NCBI RefSeq assembly: GCF_046054165.1
Contig: NZ_JBFNXK010000011.1
Span: forward strand, 1-64,000
Reading direction: 5' to 3'
Source: Celerinatantimonas sp046054165
GTDB taxonomy: Bacteria > Pseudomonadota > Gammaproteobacteria > Enterobacterales > Celerinatantimonadaceae
DNA: 64,000 nt
Numbering within the stretch: position 1 is the first letter of the stretch; every line of letters starts with the position of its first letter. Shown here piece by piece: positions 24,697 through 32,861 of the stretch. The position numbers and the translations under genes are program-made. The notes under the pieces were generated by a model. That model was given only the letters and a program-made list of their open reading frames with translations. It was not told the DNA's origin and did no database searches.

Positions 24697-25530
24697 ATGC
24701 AACGACAAATTCAACGTCTGGTGACTGGGGTTGCGACCAGCGACGGTGCCGGCGTCAAACTCACCCGAATGATTGGAACATCCCAATTAGGCCATATCGA
24801 TCCATTTTTAATGCTGGATTGTTTCGAATCGGATCAACCAGATGATTACATCGCCGGCTTTCCAAGTCACCCCCATCGAGGCTTTGAAACCGTCACCTAT
24901 ATTCTGAACGGACGGCTGCGCCACAAAGACAATCATGGTCATGAAGGCGTGATTGAGGAAGGTGGGATCCAATGGATGACCGCCGGACGAGGCATCATCC
25001 ACTCAGAAATGCCAGAACAGCAGCAAGGGTTACTAAAGGGATTTCAATTATGGGTCAATTTACCAGCTAAAGATAAAATGGTCGCTCCTCGCTATCAGGA
25101 ATATTCTGCCGCTCAAATTCCCCAAGAAACCGATCCTCAAGGGAACTGTATTCGCGTAATTGCCGGACAAACCCCGCATCAAACTATCGGGCCAATCCAA
25201 ACGGCAGACACTCAGGTGAGTTACTTTGATATCAGTTTGGTCGCCGGAGCTCAGATGCAATGGCCCATCGCAGCGGATCAATCCGGATTTATTTATACGA
25301 TCAATGGCAGCGTTCGCTTATCGCCAGAGACCTCCCCCATTCAAGCTTATCAATTGGCGGTTCTGGGTGAAGGTGATTCCATAACGCTTCATGCAACTCA
25401 ACCCAGCCGCATCTTGTTGATTACGGGACGCTCGATACGAGAACCTATTGCCTGGGGAGGCCCCTTCGTCATGAATACCCGGGAGCAAGTATTACAGGCC
25501 TTTGACGACTTTCAAAACCATCGTTTTTAA
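24697..25530 (+). CDS. Pirin family protein
   Basis: The 277-residue bicupin has the pirin signature with metal-binding His and Glu residues: HPHRGFETVTYILNGRLRHK near residue 56, and AGRGIIHSEMP near 100. Some bacterial pirins act as quercetinases or redox sensors. The C-terminal REPIAWGGPFVMNTREQVLQ is the usual pirin ending. AAGGA precedes the ATG by nine bases. It shares a divergent promoter region with the LysR gene and is followed 47 bases later by yqjG, so a quinone/electrophile response is a reasonable inference. Confidence 0.93.
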   Translation: MQRQIQRLVTGVATSDGAGVKLTRMIGTSQLGHIDPFLMLDCFESDQPDDYIAGFPSHPHRGFETVTYILNGRLRHKDNHGHEGVIEEGGIQWMTAGRGIIHSEMPEQQQGLLKGFQLWVNLPAKDKMVAPRYQEYSAAQIPQETDPQGNCIRVIAGQTPHQTIGPIQTADTQVSYFDISLVAGAQMQWPIAADQSGFIYTINGSVRLSPETSPIQAYQLAVLGEGDSITLHATQPSRILLITGRSIREPIAWGGPFVMNTREQVLQAFDDFQNHRF

Positions 25531-25577
25531 GCACGAGCCACACCACTATCAAAATAAACAGATCAAAGGGGAAAAGC

Positions 25578-26561
25578 ATGGGACGTCTTATTCATGGCCA
25601 ATGGCAGGACCAGTGGTATAACACCGTAGAAAATCAGGGCCGGTTTCAGCGCAGTGAATCTCAATTTCGCCACTGGATCACCCCTGATGGCCGCGCAGGG
25701 AGCACCGGAAACTCCGGTTTTAAAGCCGAGGCCGGGCGCTACCACCTTTACGTTTCACTTGCCTGTCCCTGGGCCAACCGAGCCTTAATTTTCCGGACTT
25801 TAAAAGGTCTTGAATCCTTGATCGATGTCTCGGTCGTCCACTGGCATATGGGTGAACATGGCTGGACGTTTCAAGCGGCCCCAGGGGCCACTCAGGACCC
25901 ACTTTATCAACTCGATTATCTATATCAACTGTATCTGAAAGCAGATCCCGACTACAGTGGCCGGGTGACAGTCCCGGTTTTATGGGATAAACAGCAGCAA
26001 ACGATCGTCTCGAATGAATCAGCCGATATTATCCGAATGCTTAACAGCGCATTCGATCATTTGGGTGCAAAACCCGGCGATTATTACCCGCCTGAATTAC
26101 GGGAGTCTATCGATCAACTCAATACCCGTATTTATCATGACGTGAATAACGGCGTGTATAAAGCTGGATTTGCAACCACCCAATCCGCTTATGAAGAAGC
26201 TGTAATACCACTATTTACCACCCTCGATGAGTTGGAAAATCGATTGGCAACGCACCGTTACCTGTTGGGGAATACTTTAACCGAAGCTGATTGGCGCCTT
26301 TTTACCACCTTGATCCGTTTTGATCCGGTTTACTACAGTCACTTTAAATGCAATCTACGTCTGATTAGAGATTATCCGAATCTATATCAATATATGAAAG
26401 AGCTCTATCAGTTCGATGGCATTGCTGACACCATCGATTTTGATCACATCAAGGGGCATTATTATCAAAGTCATACCCTGATCAATCCGACCCAAATTGT
26501 CCCGCTGGGTCCGATTCAAGACCTATGTTCCGCTCATAACAGAGAGCAGATCGGTCCATAA
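25578..26561 (+). CDS. yqjG: Glutathionyl-hydroquinone reductase YqjG
   Basis: This Xi-class glutathione transferase relative reduces glutathionyl-hydroquinones to free hydroquinones, using the Cys in LACPWANRALIFRTLKGLE (about residue 61). The Omega/Xi features IYHDVNNGVYKAGFATTQSA and the C-terminal NPTQIVPLGP are both present. At 327 residues the length equals E. coli YqjG (328). GGGG lies about six bases before the ATG. It probably forms an operon with the upstream pirin. Confidence 0.95.
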   Translation: MGRLIHGQWQDQWYNTVENQGRFQRSESQFRHWITPDGRAGSTGNSGFKAEAGRYHLYVSLACPWANRALIFRTLKGLESLIDVSVVHWHMGEHGWTFQAAPGATQDPLYQLDYLYQLYLKADPDYSGRVTVPVLWDKQQQTIVSNESADIIRMLNSAFDHLGAKPGDYYPPELRESIDQLNTRIYHDVNNGVYKAGFATTQSAYEEAVIPLFTTLDELENRLATHRYLLGNTLTEADWRLFTTLIRFDPVYYSHFKCNLRLIRDYPNLYQYMKELYQFDGIADTIDFDHIKGHYYQSHTLINPTQIVPLGPIQDLCSAHNREQIGP

Positions 26562-26621
26562 CATCATGCCTATCGAGTACAAACTGAACCGGCGAGTCAT
26601 ACGTCGAAGGCAGGAGACGCC

Positions 26622-26768
26622 ATGAACGATAGATTCAACTTTCATACGTTTAGTGATACGGTTCTTACTTTGACACCAAACTCTCATAATCATGAGCGAT
26701 TATCACGTTATTCATCAGCAAGATTTTCAGAAAGTGCCCTGGAAAAATGGTCAGGGCTTTACCTATGA
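26622..26768 (+). CDS. Possible small upstream ORF overlapping the Ves/HutD gene
   Basis: A 48-codon frame (MNDRFNFHTFSDTVLTLTPN and on) has a very good ribosome site (CAGGAG, five bases before the ATG) and ends inside the next gene in another frame. The following gene lacks a clear ribosome site of its own. This could be a leader that couples translation, or chance. No family is recognised. Confidence 0.3.
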   Translation: MNDRFNFHTFSDTVLTLTPNSHNHERLSRYSSARFSESALEKWSGLYL

Positions 26769-27288
26769 AATAGATAAACTATCCGAGCCCTCTGATCCGG
26801 AAGCTTTTCTTTGGCGACTATCGATTGCGGAAGTGAAACAATCAGGAGATTTCTCATTCTTTAATGGCTACCAGCGCAATATATCCATCTTAAGTGGCGG
26901 GGGAATGTATCTGAACGTCGATGGGATCCAAAGTCCTGAGCTATCGGCATTTCAATCGTTTCAGTTTGCAGGTGAGGCTCAAACTTATTGCACCTTAACC
27001 GGCCCAGAACTCCGTGATTTCAATGTCATCTACCGAGATCCATTTCAGGTCTCTGTAGACTGGATGACCCCTTCACCACAACCACTCACCATTGCACCCC
27101 ATACCACCTGTTTTATCATCAGTGGCAGGCAAACTTCACATGTCCGCACACGCCAGCATATTTATCATTTGTCAGAATGGGAACTGCTAAAGATAACCCC
27201 ATCGTCGGTCCCTGAGAAACTACAGTTCATCGAATGTAACCATGCGAGTGTTGTGGGGATCATTATGATTCGCCGGAGGGTATCCTAG
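26692..27288 (+). CDS. Ves/HutD family cupin protein
   Basis: The 198-residue protein has the opening PWKNGQGFTYEI typical of HutD/Ves proteins, then FLWRLSIAEVKQSGDFSFFN and GYQRNISILSGGGMYLN, which match the bicupin fold. HutD is linked to histidine use and Ves (YdjR) to cold growth in E. coli; the biochemical role is unknown. The ATG at 26692 has no good ribosome site, but it overlaps a short frame that has one. It may belong to the pirin-yqjG unit, 130 bases upstream. Confidence 0.88.
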   Translation: MSDYHVIHQQDFQKVPWKNGQGFTYEIDKLSEPSDPEAFLWRLSIAEVKQSGDFSFFNGYQRNISILSGGGMYLNVDGIQSPELSAFQSFQFAGEAQTYCTLTGPELRDFNVIYRDPFQVSVDWMTPSPQPLTIAPHTTCFIISGRQTSHVRTRQHIYHLSEWELLKITPSSVPEKLQFIECNHASVVGIIMIRRRVS

Positions 27289-27409
27289 GGCCCCATCAAT
27301 GTATAGCGACGTGTTCTGTAACACCAGAAACAACTTCAGGGCACGTTTGAATCCCTCTCTGTGGACATTATGAAAATTCCGGTGCAGACCCCATACATTC
27401 CAAGCCTCA

Positions 27410-27886
27410 TTAGAGCGATTTAAACATAATATAACTATCAACCAATCCTAGACGACCATGACGGTATCCCTTAGGAATAGTCCCCACAATGCGAAATCCT
27501 AATGTCTGCCACAATTGAATTGCCACCTCATTTGTCGACACAACCGAGCGAAATAGCATGGCGATATACCCTAATTCCCGAGCCATCTCCATCGAATGTT
27601 CACACATCAAAGTTGCAATGCGCGCTCCCTCAGCAGACTGGCAAATATAACTGCAATTACAAATATGATCACCGGGACCCATTGCATCCGGTTGAATCAT
27701 ATAAGAACCGAGAATTTGTCCGGATTCCTCAACGACCAATGTTTTCTGAGGCTGTTCACACCACAACTGATAAGCCTGTTCAAATGTTAATGAAGGTGGA
27801 TAAGGATACGTTTCCTGTGCCTGAATAATGGCCTGAAATGTCGGCCAGAAAATTTCAAAATCAGCTCTTGTCATCTCCCGAATCAT
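27410..27886 (-). CDS. GNAT family N-acetyltransferase
   Basis: The 158-residue protein is a single GNAT domain. GQILGSYMIQPDAMGPGDHI forms strands beta3-beta4; the acetyl-CoA loop is a diverged Q-S-A-E-G-A (usual Q/R-x-x-G-x-G/A) in SYICQSAEGARIATLMCEHS; SVVSTNEVAIQLWQTLGFRI is the typical 'N..a..ly...GF' block, and VGTIPKGYRH follows. Substrate unknown; it resembles yeast-Mpr1-like or YhbS-type enzymes. AAGGAG precedes the ATG by eight bases. Confidence 0.88.
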   Translation of the reverse strand: MIREMTRADFEIFWPTFQAIIQAQETYPYPPSLTFEQAYQLWCEQPQKTLVVEESGQILGSYMIQPDAMGPGDHICNCSYICQSAEGARIATLMCEHSMEMARELGYIAMLFRSVVSTNEVAIQLWQTLGFRIVGTIPKGYRHGRLGLVDSYIMFKSL

Positions 27887-27962
27887 TTTCGGTCTCCTTG
27901 GGCTTTTGCCCTATCATTCAATACATGTCATCACCAAAGAGGACGACTTATCAGCCTCCGTT

Positions 27963-28439
27963 TTAAAGCCAACGTCTGACCCGATTGCGATAATTCAGAT
28001 AGGCTCGTCCTTGCTCATAACTCATTTTTTCCTCTTCATAGGGAATAAACATCCAATTCATGACGCAAAAGAAGAATAAGGGAGACAACAATGTCAACGG
28101 CTGACCTAATCCAGCCGAAATACCCAATAAGATGAGCGTGAGTCCTAAATACATAGGATTGCGGGTTAATCGATAGCAACCATCAGTCACTAAGGCACTG
28201 GAACGGCGAAAACTTTTAGTCGTGCTTTGTTTCTTAAACTGAAAAAAGGCCATCCCCACAAATGACAAACCTAATGTAATTAAAAATAAACTAACCACTA
28301 AATTAGCGGGGAAAAACCAGAGTGAATGAGTGGGGAACCCCACATATAAAATCGCGGTAAAAACTAAACTCAAACCCACATAGACAGGCGGAATCAATAC
28401 GATTGTTCGACCATAACTCTGTATTCTAGAAGTGGCCAT
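27963..28439 (-). CDS. Isoprenylcysteine/phospholipid methyltransferase-like membrane protein
   Basis: The 158-residue protein has four likely membrane helices and the C-terminal ICMT/PEMT pattern LVTDGCYRLTRNPMYLGLTL followed by IPYEEEKMSYEQGRAYLNYR then NRVRRWL, where NPxY and the EE pair bind S-adenosylmethionine. Bacterial members methylate unknown small molecules or lipids. A weak ribosome site precedes ATG 28439. It stands alone. Confidence 0.85.
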   Translation of the reverse strand: MATSRIQSYGRTIVLIPPVYVGLSLVFTAILYVGFPTHSLWFFPANLVVSLFLITLGLSFVGMAFFQFKKQSTTKSFRRSSALVTDGCYRLTRNPMYLGLTLILLGISAGLGQPLTLLSPLFFFCVMNWMFIPYEEEKMSYEQGRAYLNYRNRVRRWL

Positions 28440-28677
28440 CGACAGCTCCTATTTGAGCAAAAATGATAACCTGATGTTATTCCAGTATAGCGGAGTCTCT
28501 ATCGAGCAATGACGCTGAGCCCATTCAAAAGCTAAAATTTAATACGTAGATCAAGTTACTCGCAGCAACGGATTCTAAAAAAGAATCACAGATCAAATTA
28601 TAACTATCATATAGATAAATAACTGGATATAAATCACCCAGTTATTGGTAAAGACAGTCCTAATTCAACATCGTTCT

Positions 28678-30408
28678 CTAAATCAGTTGCGACAATTTCA
28701 GTTCATAATAAAAATAATGATCCTGAGCAGCCTTAGCCTGCTTTTTAGCATAGCTGGCTATTTCACTTAATTTTTCTAATGAAGGCCCGAGATAACTATT
28801 CCAGCAAGTCACCCCACAAGCCAATTGCGTTAATGGAAAAAATTTCTCCTCACCATTTCGATCCTGGCTGACAATTCCCCCATGTAAGATATCCTGATGT
28901 CGATATAAAGCTCGGCTACGCTCGGAAAAAGTCTTCTGTATTTGCTTGACGGCTTTATACCAATCCTGGGTGTTACAAAAAATAACGATGAAATCATCTC
29001 CCCCTAAATGACCAATAAACCGAGCATAAGGCCGCAAATATTGTGTGAGTAGTTGTGCCACCAATCGGATCATCTGATCGCCTCGTTCATACCCACAACA
29101 ATCATTGAATGGCTTAAAATTATTCAGATCAAAATAAGCCACCTCGAAGCCTTCTTGACCATTCATCAAAGTCTGTAATGTTCGATGTAATGGCACATTG
29201 CCCGGCAGCATGGTCAATGGATTCGCATATCGGGCTAACTGAAGTTTGTAGTCTGATAGTCGTCGCATCAACTCCAGAGCATAACCTAATCCCTGATAAA
29301 TACCTTGCCGGATGATCACAAACGCACTGTCCAGCCCCGTTGCATCAGAGTGACTCAACCGTCGACCAATTTCCGATAACGGCAGATAACTTTCCACCAC
29401 AATCGGCGCGTCATCCATCAAATCAGCAACGGTCGTTCGCTGGTGTAATGAATGTCCAAACGGACCGGAATGCAATTCTAATAGTTCTTCCCGACGAACA
29501 ATGCCTAACACAGTCCCTTGCTCATTAGTCACCGCGACATAAGTCATATGCTTGTCATGACGCATCTGCTGTAATAATTCATGAGATGATAATGACGGTA
29601 AAACGGAAGGCACTGAATGCAATAATGAGGCAGCGGTATAAGGCTCTTCATTGGAGGGATAGGCCAAATCAAGCATATGGGTTAAAGATTGCGGATAGAT
29701 AGCAGGTTTTTGGATTAAAAAGCCTTGATACAAATGGATATTGAGTCCGGCAAACTGCTCCAGTTGCTCCTGATCCTCAATTTTTTCAGCGATCAAAACC
29801 GCATTTAAATGATCGGCAACGCCCACCACTAATTCGATAAGAGTCATCGTATGCGGATGCTTTAGCAAGGTATCTGCAAAAAAACCATCCAACTTGACAT
29901 AATCAGGTTCAACCTCAAGCAGTGTTTGTAACCCGGCATAACCACTACCAAAATCATCGATGGCAATTTCTATCTGCAATCGCCGTAATTTAGCCAGTAA
30001 CTGTTGCTTTTCTTCATTCAGGGAGAACGGCGTATTTTCAGTTAATTCAATCACCAATGGTCGATCCCGCTGCCATTCCTTTAAACGGGCATAACTCCCC
30101 GGGATATCCTGAAACAGTGCCTGAGGTGACAGATTGATAAATAACTTCCCAGTGAGTTCTATCTGGTTGGCTCGCTGCACCGCAAGCTCTGCACATAGCC
30201 ATTCCAATTCACAACCCACACCTTGTTTGTCTGCATTTTCGAACAAAGGAACGGCTAAATGGTATGGACTATTGCTCGGGCCCCTGCTTAACGCTTCGTA
30301 GCCTAATACCTGTTGTTTGAAATGATCCCATATCGGTTGAAATAAGATCGTTATTTTTTGCTTACGAATAATATGAGCGATCGATACCATTTCGCCGGTA
30401 TAAGACAT
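28678..30408 (-). CDS. EAL-CBS-GGDEF cyclic-di-GMP protein
   Basis: The 576-residue protein starts with an EAL phosphodiesterase domain: YEALSRG (about 37), NLSP, ELTENT, DDFGSGYAGLQ and AEKIEDQEQ keep the metal and catalytic residues. A CBS-pair region follows (about 275-385, VTNEQGTVLGIVRREELLEL). The C-terminal GGDEF domain has HLGGDDFIVIF (about 468), a variant of GG(D/E)EF. No membrane segment or sensor is at the N-terminus, so it is cytosolic. It could make or degrade c-di-GMP, with the CBS region sensing a nucleotide. ATG 30408 fits the GGGAGG site better than ATG 30414. Confidence 0.92.
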   Translation of the reverse strand: MSYTGEMVSIAHIIRKQKITILFQPIWDHFKQQVLGYEALSRGPSNSPYHLAVPLFENADKQGVGCELEWLCAELAVQRANQIELTGKLFINLSPQALFQDIPGSYARLKEWQRDRPLVIELTENTPFSLNEEKQQLLAKLRRLQIEIAIDDFGSGYAGLQTLLEVEPDYVKLDGFFADTLLKHPHTMTLIELVVGVADHLNAVLIAEKIEDQEQLEQFAGLNIHLYQGFLIQKPAIYPQSLTHMLDLAYPSNEEPYTAASLLHSVPSVLPSLSSHELLQQMRHDKHMTYVAVTNEQGTVLGIVRREELLELHSGPFGHSLHQRTTVADLMDDAPIVVESYLPLSEIGRRLSHSDATGLDSAFVIIRQGIYQGLGYALELMRRLSDYKLQLARYANPLTMLPGNVPLHRTLQTLMNGQEGFEVAYFDLNNFKPFNDCCGYERGDQMIRLVAQLLTQYLRPYARFIGHLGGDDFIVIFCNTQDWYKAVKQIQKTFSERSRALYRHQDILHGGIVSQDRNGEEKFFPLTQLACGVTCWNSYLGPSLEKLSEIASYAKKQAKAAQDHYFYYELKLSQLI

Positions 30409-30584
30409 TCCCATAACCTCCCTGAATAAATGCAGAATGCTGCTATCATTAGCAAAATTCAGTGACGAAATGATGACATTCTGAGGGAGGGATCCAAATA
30501 ACAGCTAATACCTTGTTAATTATTATAAATAGCCAACGTTTAACGATAAATTATTACACCTAAATCGAATCCAACAACCGTAAA

Positions 30585-30971
30585 TTAATCTGATTGAAGC
30601 GACCGAAATGAAATCGTAGACAAAAGAGTTCGACGCACCGGACACGTTTTTACCATTGCTAAAATAGCCTGTCTTTCAGACTCAGATAAATCGCCGACTA
30701 ATGAGACGTCATATTCAAAACACACCTCGCCTTCATGACTCCGATCAAGGTTTACAATCGTTGCTACCGAGCTCAATGATAATGCATGCTGCTCAGTGTA
30801 CATTCGCACGGACATATTAATGCAACAAGCCAACGCGGCTTCCAGCAAATCATGCGGCCTGAACCCCTCACCTTTTCCACCTTTATCGCTGTGAATATCA
30901 CTGTAAGCAACGACGCGATCATTGGTAAATTGAGTCTGATACGGCTGACTTAAGCACTTGGTCCTAATCAT
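30585..30971 (-). CDS. OsmC family protein
   Basis: The 128-residue protein is an OsmC/YhfA-like peroxide-reducing fold. Two Cys positions are present: one in the LLEAALACCINMSVRMY helix (Cys about 49-50) and one in VKTCPVRRTL (about 110). FRPHDLLEAALACC matches the conserved 'gptPxelllaALaaC'. It may reduce organic peroxides, although several OsmC members have unknown roles. Start ATG 30971. It is monocistronic. Confidence 0.88.
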   Translation of the reverse strand: MIRTKCLSQPYQTQFTNDRVVAYSDIHSDKGGKGEGFRPHDLLEAALACCINMSVRMYTEQHALSLSSVATIVNLDRSHEGEVCFEYDVSLVGDLSESERQAILAMVKTCPVRRTLLSTISFRSLQSD

Positions 30972-31071
30972 GAAATACTCCGGGAAATATTAGAATCAAG
31001 TCTCACCAATATACGCTGATAAATTCAGCTCTCAATTTCTGTATTATTCCGAACCATCGCTTAAAGGTAGT

Positions 31072-31095
31072 CCCCCTCTCATTAAAGAGAGGGGG
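31072..31095. terminator. Strong hairpin 3' of the HD-domain gene
   Basis: CCCCCTCTC-ATTAAA-GAGAGGGGG forms a perfect nine-base-pair stem 12 bases past the stop of the minus-strand HD gene. No T-run follows on that strand, so it may stabilise a 3' end rather than act as a classical terminator. Confidence 0.5.
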
Positions 31096-31106
31096 ATAAA
31101 ATCCCA

Positions 31107-31658
31107 CTATGCATTCATATAAAGACGATATTCCGCTATTTTTTGAGCTAATCTGCCGGCTAATGGTGCATGAGCACTTGCTAATTGATCATGAATCAAC
31201 TGTGCTTCATCCCGATAATTGGCTATTTTCATTTTATTCCAATGCGCCGGAGGTGCCTGCAAATTAGTAATCCTATCCGCTAATTTGACCAACCAAATTT
31301 CTTTAGGCTGTTGCCTAATTCGGCTTAGACTATCCAGCATCTGTTCTTTCTTAGAAGGCAACTGCTGATCTTTGGTTAAACTTAAAACACCTAATGCCAC
31401 CGCTTCACCAAATTCTAGTTTGACTTGCTCATAAGTCACATCCGTATCTTCAATCACATCATGCAATAGTGCACACTGAATCGATAAATCTGGACGTTGT
31501 ACTGGAATAACAGATATAGCCGCGATCACTTCCATGGCCACATTACCGATATGATTAAGGTACGGAATATCACTTCCGGGTAACGTCTGATACCGATGTG
31601 CAGCTGAAGCAAAATTCCAAGTCTTCAGATATAAATCCTGAGTAAATAAGCTATCCAT
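31107..31658 (-). CDS. HD domain protein, small alarmone hydrolase-like
   Basis: The 183-residue protein is one HD domain like the hydrolase half of RelA/SpoT and like metazoan MESH1: AAHRYQ (His), CALLHDVIEDTDVTYEQVKL then EFGEAV (HD and the E-D pair), and VKLADRITNLQ (final Asp). All metal and catalytic positions are kept, and no synthetase, TGS or ACT domain follows. It may hydrolyse ppGpp or a related nucleotide; the substrate is inferred. The ribosome site is weak. It stands alone before the tRNA cluster. Confidence 0.88.
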   Translation of the reverse strand: MDSLFTQDLYLKTWNFASAAHRYQTLPGSDIPYLNHIGNVAMEVIAAISVIPVQRPDLSIQCALLHDVIEDTDVTYEQVKLEFGEAVALGVLSLTKDQQLPSKKEQMLDSLSRIRQQPKEIWLVKLADRITNLQAPPAHWNKMKIANYRDEAQLIHDQLASAHAPLAGRLAQKIAEYRLYMNA

Positions 31659-32027
31659 CTATGATCACCGAACAATAAACAAAATATTTCAGAGTCTGTT
31701 TACGACCATTAAACAGCACAGGCATTGACTGCTTCAGTATGCAGACAGATTTTTAAAAATAAAGCTCAAACTTTCATCAGCGATCACATTCCCAAAGACA
31801 TTTTTATTGATATATATCATTTTAAGATCGCAGCCAGATTGGTAAACATGCCCTACATTAACGCTATACCTTTAAGAAACATCCCATCATTTTGGGCCCG
31901 CTATCAATAAGTTGCATTAAAATGCCGAAGAACTGACGAATTTACAGCCAGTTGAGGCTGATTCGCGGTCATTTGGTATATAATTCAGGCAAACGATCTG
32001 TTTTTCAATTTTTTTACAGAAAATGGG
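31659..32027. other. Gene-free stretch before the tRNA cluster
   Basis: No convincing gene is present. The plus-strand frame at 31725-31910 starts without a ribosome site and has no recognisable sequence. A TATAAT at about 31976 has no -35 partner at usual spacing. The UP-element-like A/T tracts just before 32028 probably belong to the tRNA promoter. Confidence 0.5.
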
Positions 32028-32056
32028 TTGACGCTAGGTAGGCATATCAGCATAAT
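32028..32056 (+). promoter_or_regulatory. Promoter of the tRNA cluster
   Basis: TTGACG (32028-32033), a 17-base spacer and CATAAT (32051-32056) form a strong sigma-70 promoter. The discriminator is GC-rich (ACGCGCCGC), as in stringently controlled tRNA and rRNA promoters, and A/T tracts precede the -35. Confidence 0.85.
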
Positions 32057-32094
32057 ACGCGCCGCAGCAACGGAACAGTTGCTCACAAAACGAT

Positions 32095-32171
32095 GGCTAT
32101 GTAGCTCAGCTGGTTAGAGCACAGCACTCATAATGCTGGGGTCGCAGGTTCAAGTCCCGCCATAGCCACCA
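32095..32171 (+). tRNA. metT: tRNA-Met(CAT), elongator
   Basis: 77 bases, acceptor GGCTATG/CATAGCC, anticodon CAT, T arm GGTTCAAGTCC, encoded CCA. Sequence resembles E. coli metT. It is identical to the fifth gene of the cluster. Confidence 0.97.
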
Positions 32172-32197
32172 ACAAGTCTGTAAAGACTACTGAAAAT

Positions 32198-32282
32198 GCG
32201 GAAGTGGCGGAATTGGTAGACGCGCTAGATTTAGGTTCTAGTATCGTAAGGTGTGAGAGTTCAAGTCTCTCCTTCCGCACCA
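32198..32282 (+). tRNA. leuW: tRNA-Leu(TAG)
   Basis: 85 bases, class II with a long variable arm; acceptor GCGGAAG/CTTCCGC; the anticodon loop TTTAGGT in CTAGATTTAGGTTCTAG gives TAG; CCA is encoded. Confidence 0.97.
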
Positions 32283-32294
32283 TTTTCAGTCTGC

Positions 32295-32369
32295 AGGGAT
32301 ATAGCCAAGCGGTAAGGCAACGGGTTTTGATCCCGTCATGCGCTGGTTCGAATCCAGCTATCCCTGCCA
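32295..32369 (+). tRNA. glnU: tRNA-Gln(TTG), copy 1
   Basis: 75 bases, acceptor AGGGATA/TATCCCT, anticodon TTG in GGGTTTTGATCCC, T arm GGTTCGAATCC, encoded CCA. Identical to the next gene. Confidence 0.97.
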
Positions 32370-32400
32370 TTTTATTTAAACGAAGCTTTGACGATATCTT

Positions 32401-32475
32401 AGGGATATAGCCAAGCGGTAAGGCAACGGGTTTTGATCCCGTCATGCGCTGGTTCGAATCCAGCTATCCCTGCCA
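32401..32475 (+). tRNA. glnW: tRNA-Gln(TTG), copy 2
   Basis: Same 75-base sequence as the preceding tRNA-Gln, separated by 31 bases, as with glnU and glnW in E. coli. Confidence 0.97.
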
Positions 32476-32481
32476 TTATAT

Positions 32482-32558
32482 GGCTATGTAGCTCAGTTGG
32501 TTAGAGCACAGCACTCATAATGCTGGGGTCGCAGGTTCAAGTCCCGCCATAGCCACCA
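32482..32558 (+). tRNA. metU: tRNA-Met(CAT), elongator, second copy
   Basis: 77 bases, identical to the first tRNA-Met apart from one D-loop base (CAGTTGG instead of CAGCTGG), six bases after the previous gene. Confidence 0.97.
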
Positions 32559-32602
32559 ATGATGTACAGGCTTGATTTAAATAAGATTTTTAGAAATTCT
32601 TG

Positions 32603-32632
32603 TTGACGACTTTAAAGATTCAGGCATATAAT
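32603..32632 (+). promoter_or_regulatory. Internal promoter before the last tRNA-Gln
   Basis: TTGACG (32603-32608), an 18-base spacer and a perfect TATAAT (32627-32632) lie in the 100-base gap before tRNA-Gln(CTG). It shares the TTGACG -35 with the cluster promoter and suggests separate expression of the last gene. Confidence 0.8.
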
Positions 32633-32658
32633 TTTGGCCGCTCAACAGCAACAGTTTT

Positions 32659-32733
32659 AGGGGTATAGCCAAGTGGTAAGGCAACGGATTCTGATTCCGT
32701 CATTCGTTGGTTCAAGTCCAGCTACCCCTGCCA
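32659..32733 (+). tRNA. glnV: tRNA-Gln(CTG)
   Basis: 75 bases, acceptor AGGGGTA/TACCCCT, anticodon CTG in CGGATTCTGATTCCG, T arm GGTTCAAGTCC, encoded CCA. Reads CAG codons, complementing the TTG isoacceptors. Confidence 0.97.
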
Positions 32734-32741
32734 ATATCGAG

Positions 32742-32767
32742 AAAGCCCGCCTTATGCGGGCTTTTTC
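32742..32767 (+). terminator. Terminator of the tRNA cluster
   Basis: AAAGCCCGC-CTTAT-GCGGGCTTTTT, a perfect stem with a T-run, nine bases after the last CCA. Confidence 0.95.
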
Positions 32768-32861
32768 ATTTCTGATATTTTTTGCGCTCACGGCAAATGC
32801 TCTAGAATAAGCAGCCACTGCCAAATTTAACATCACATTGGGCAGTGACCCATCATTCTCG

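Noticed and set aside
31725..31910. Plus-strand frame before the tRNA cluster
   Set aside because: No ribosome site, no recognisable sequence, and poor codon character.
32128..32445. Minus-strand frame across the tRNA genes
   Set aside because: It is a translation of tRNA genes and their repeats, a common false gene call.
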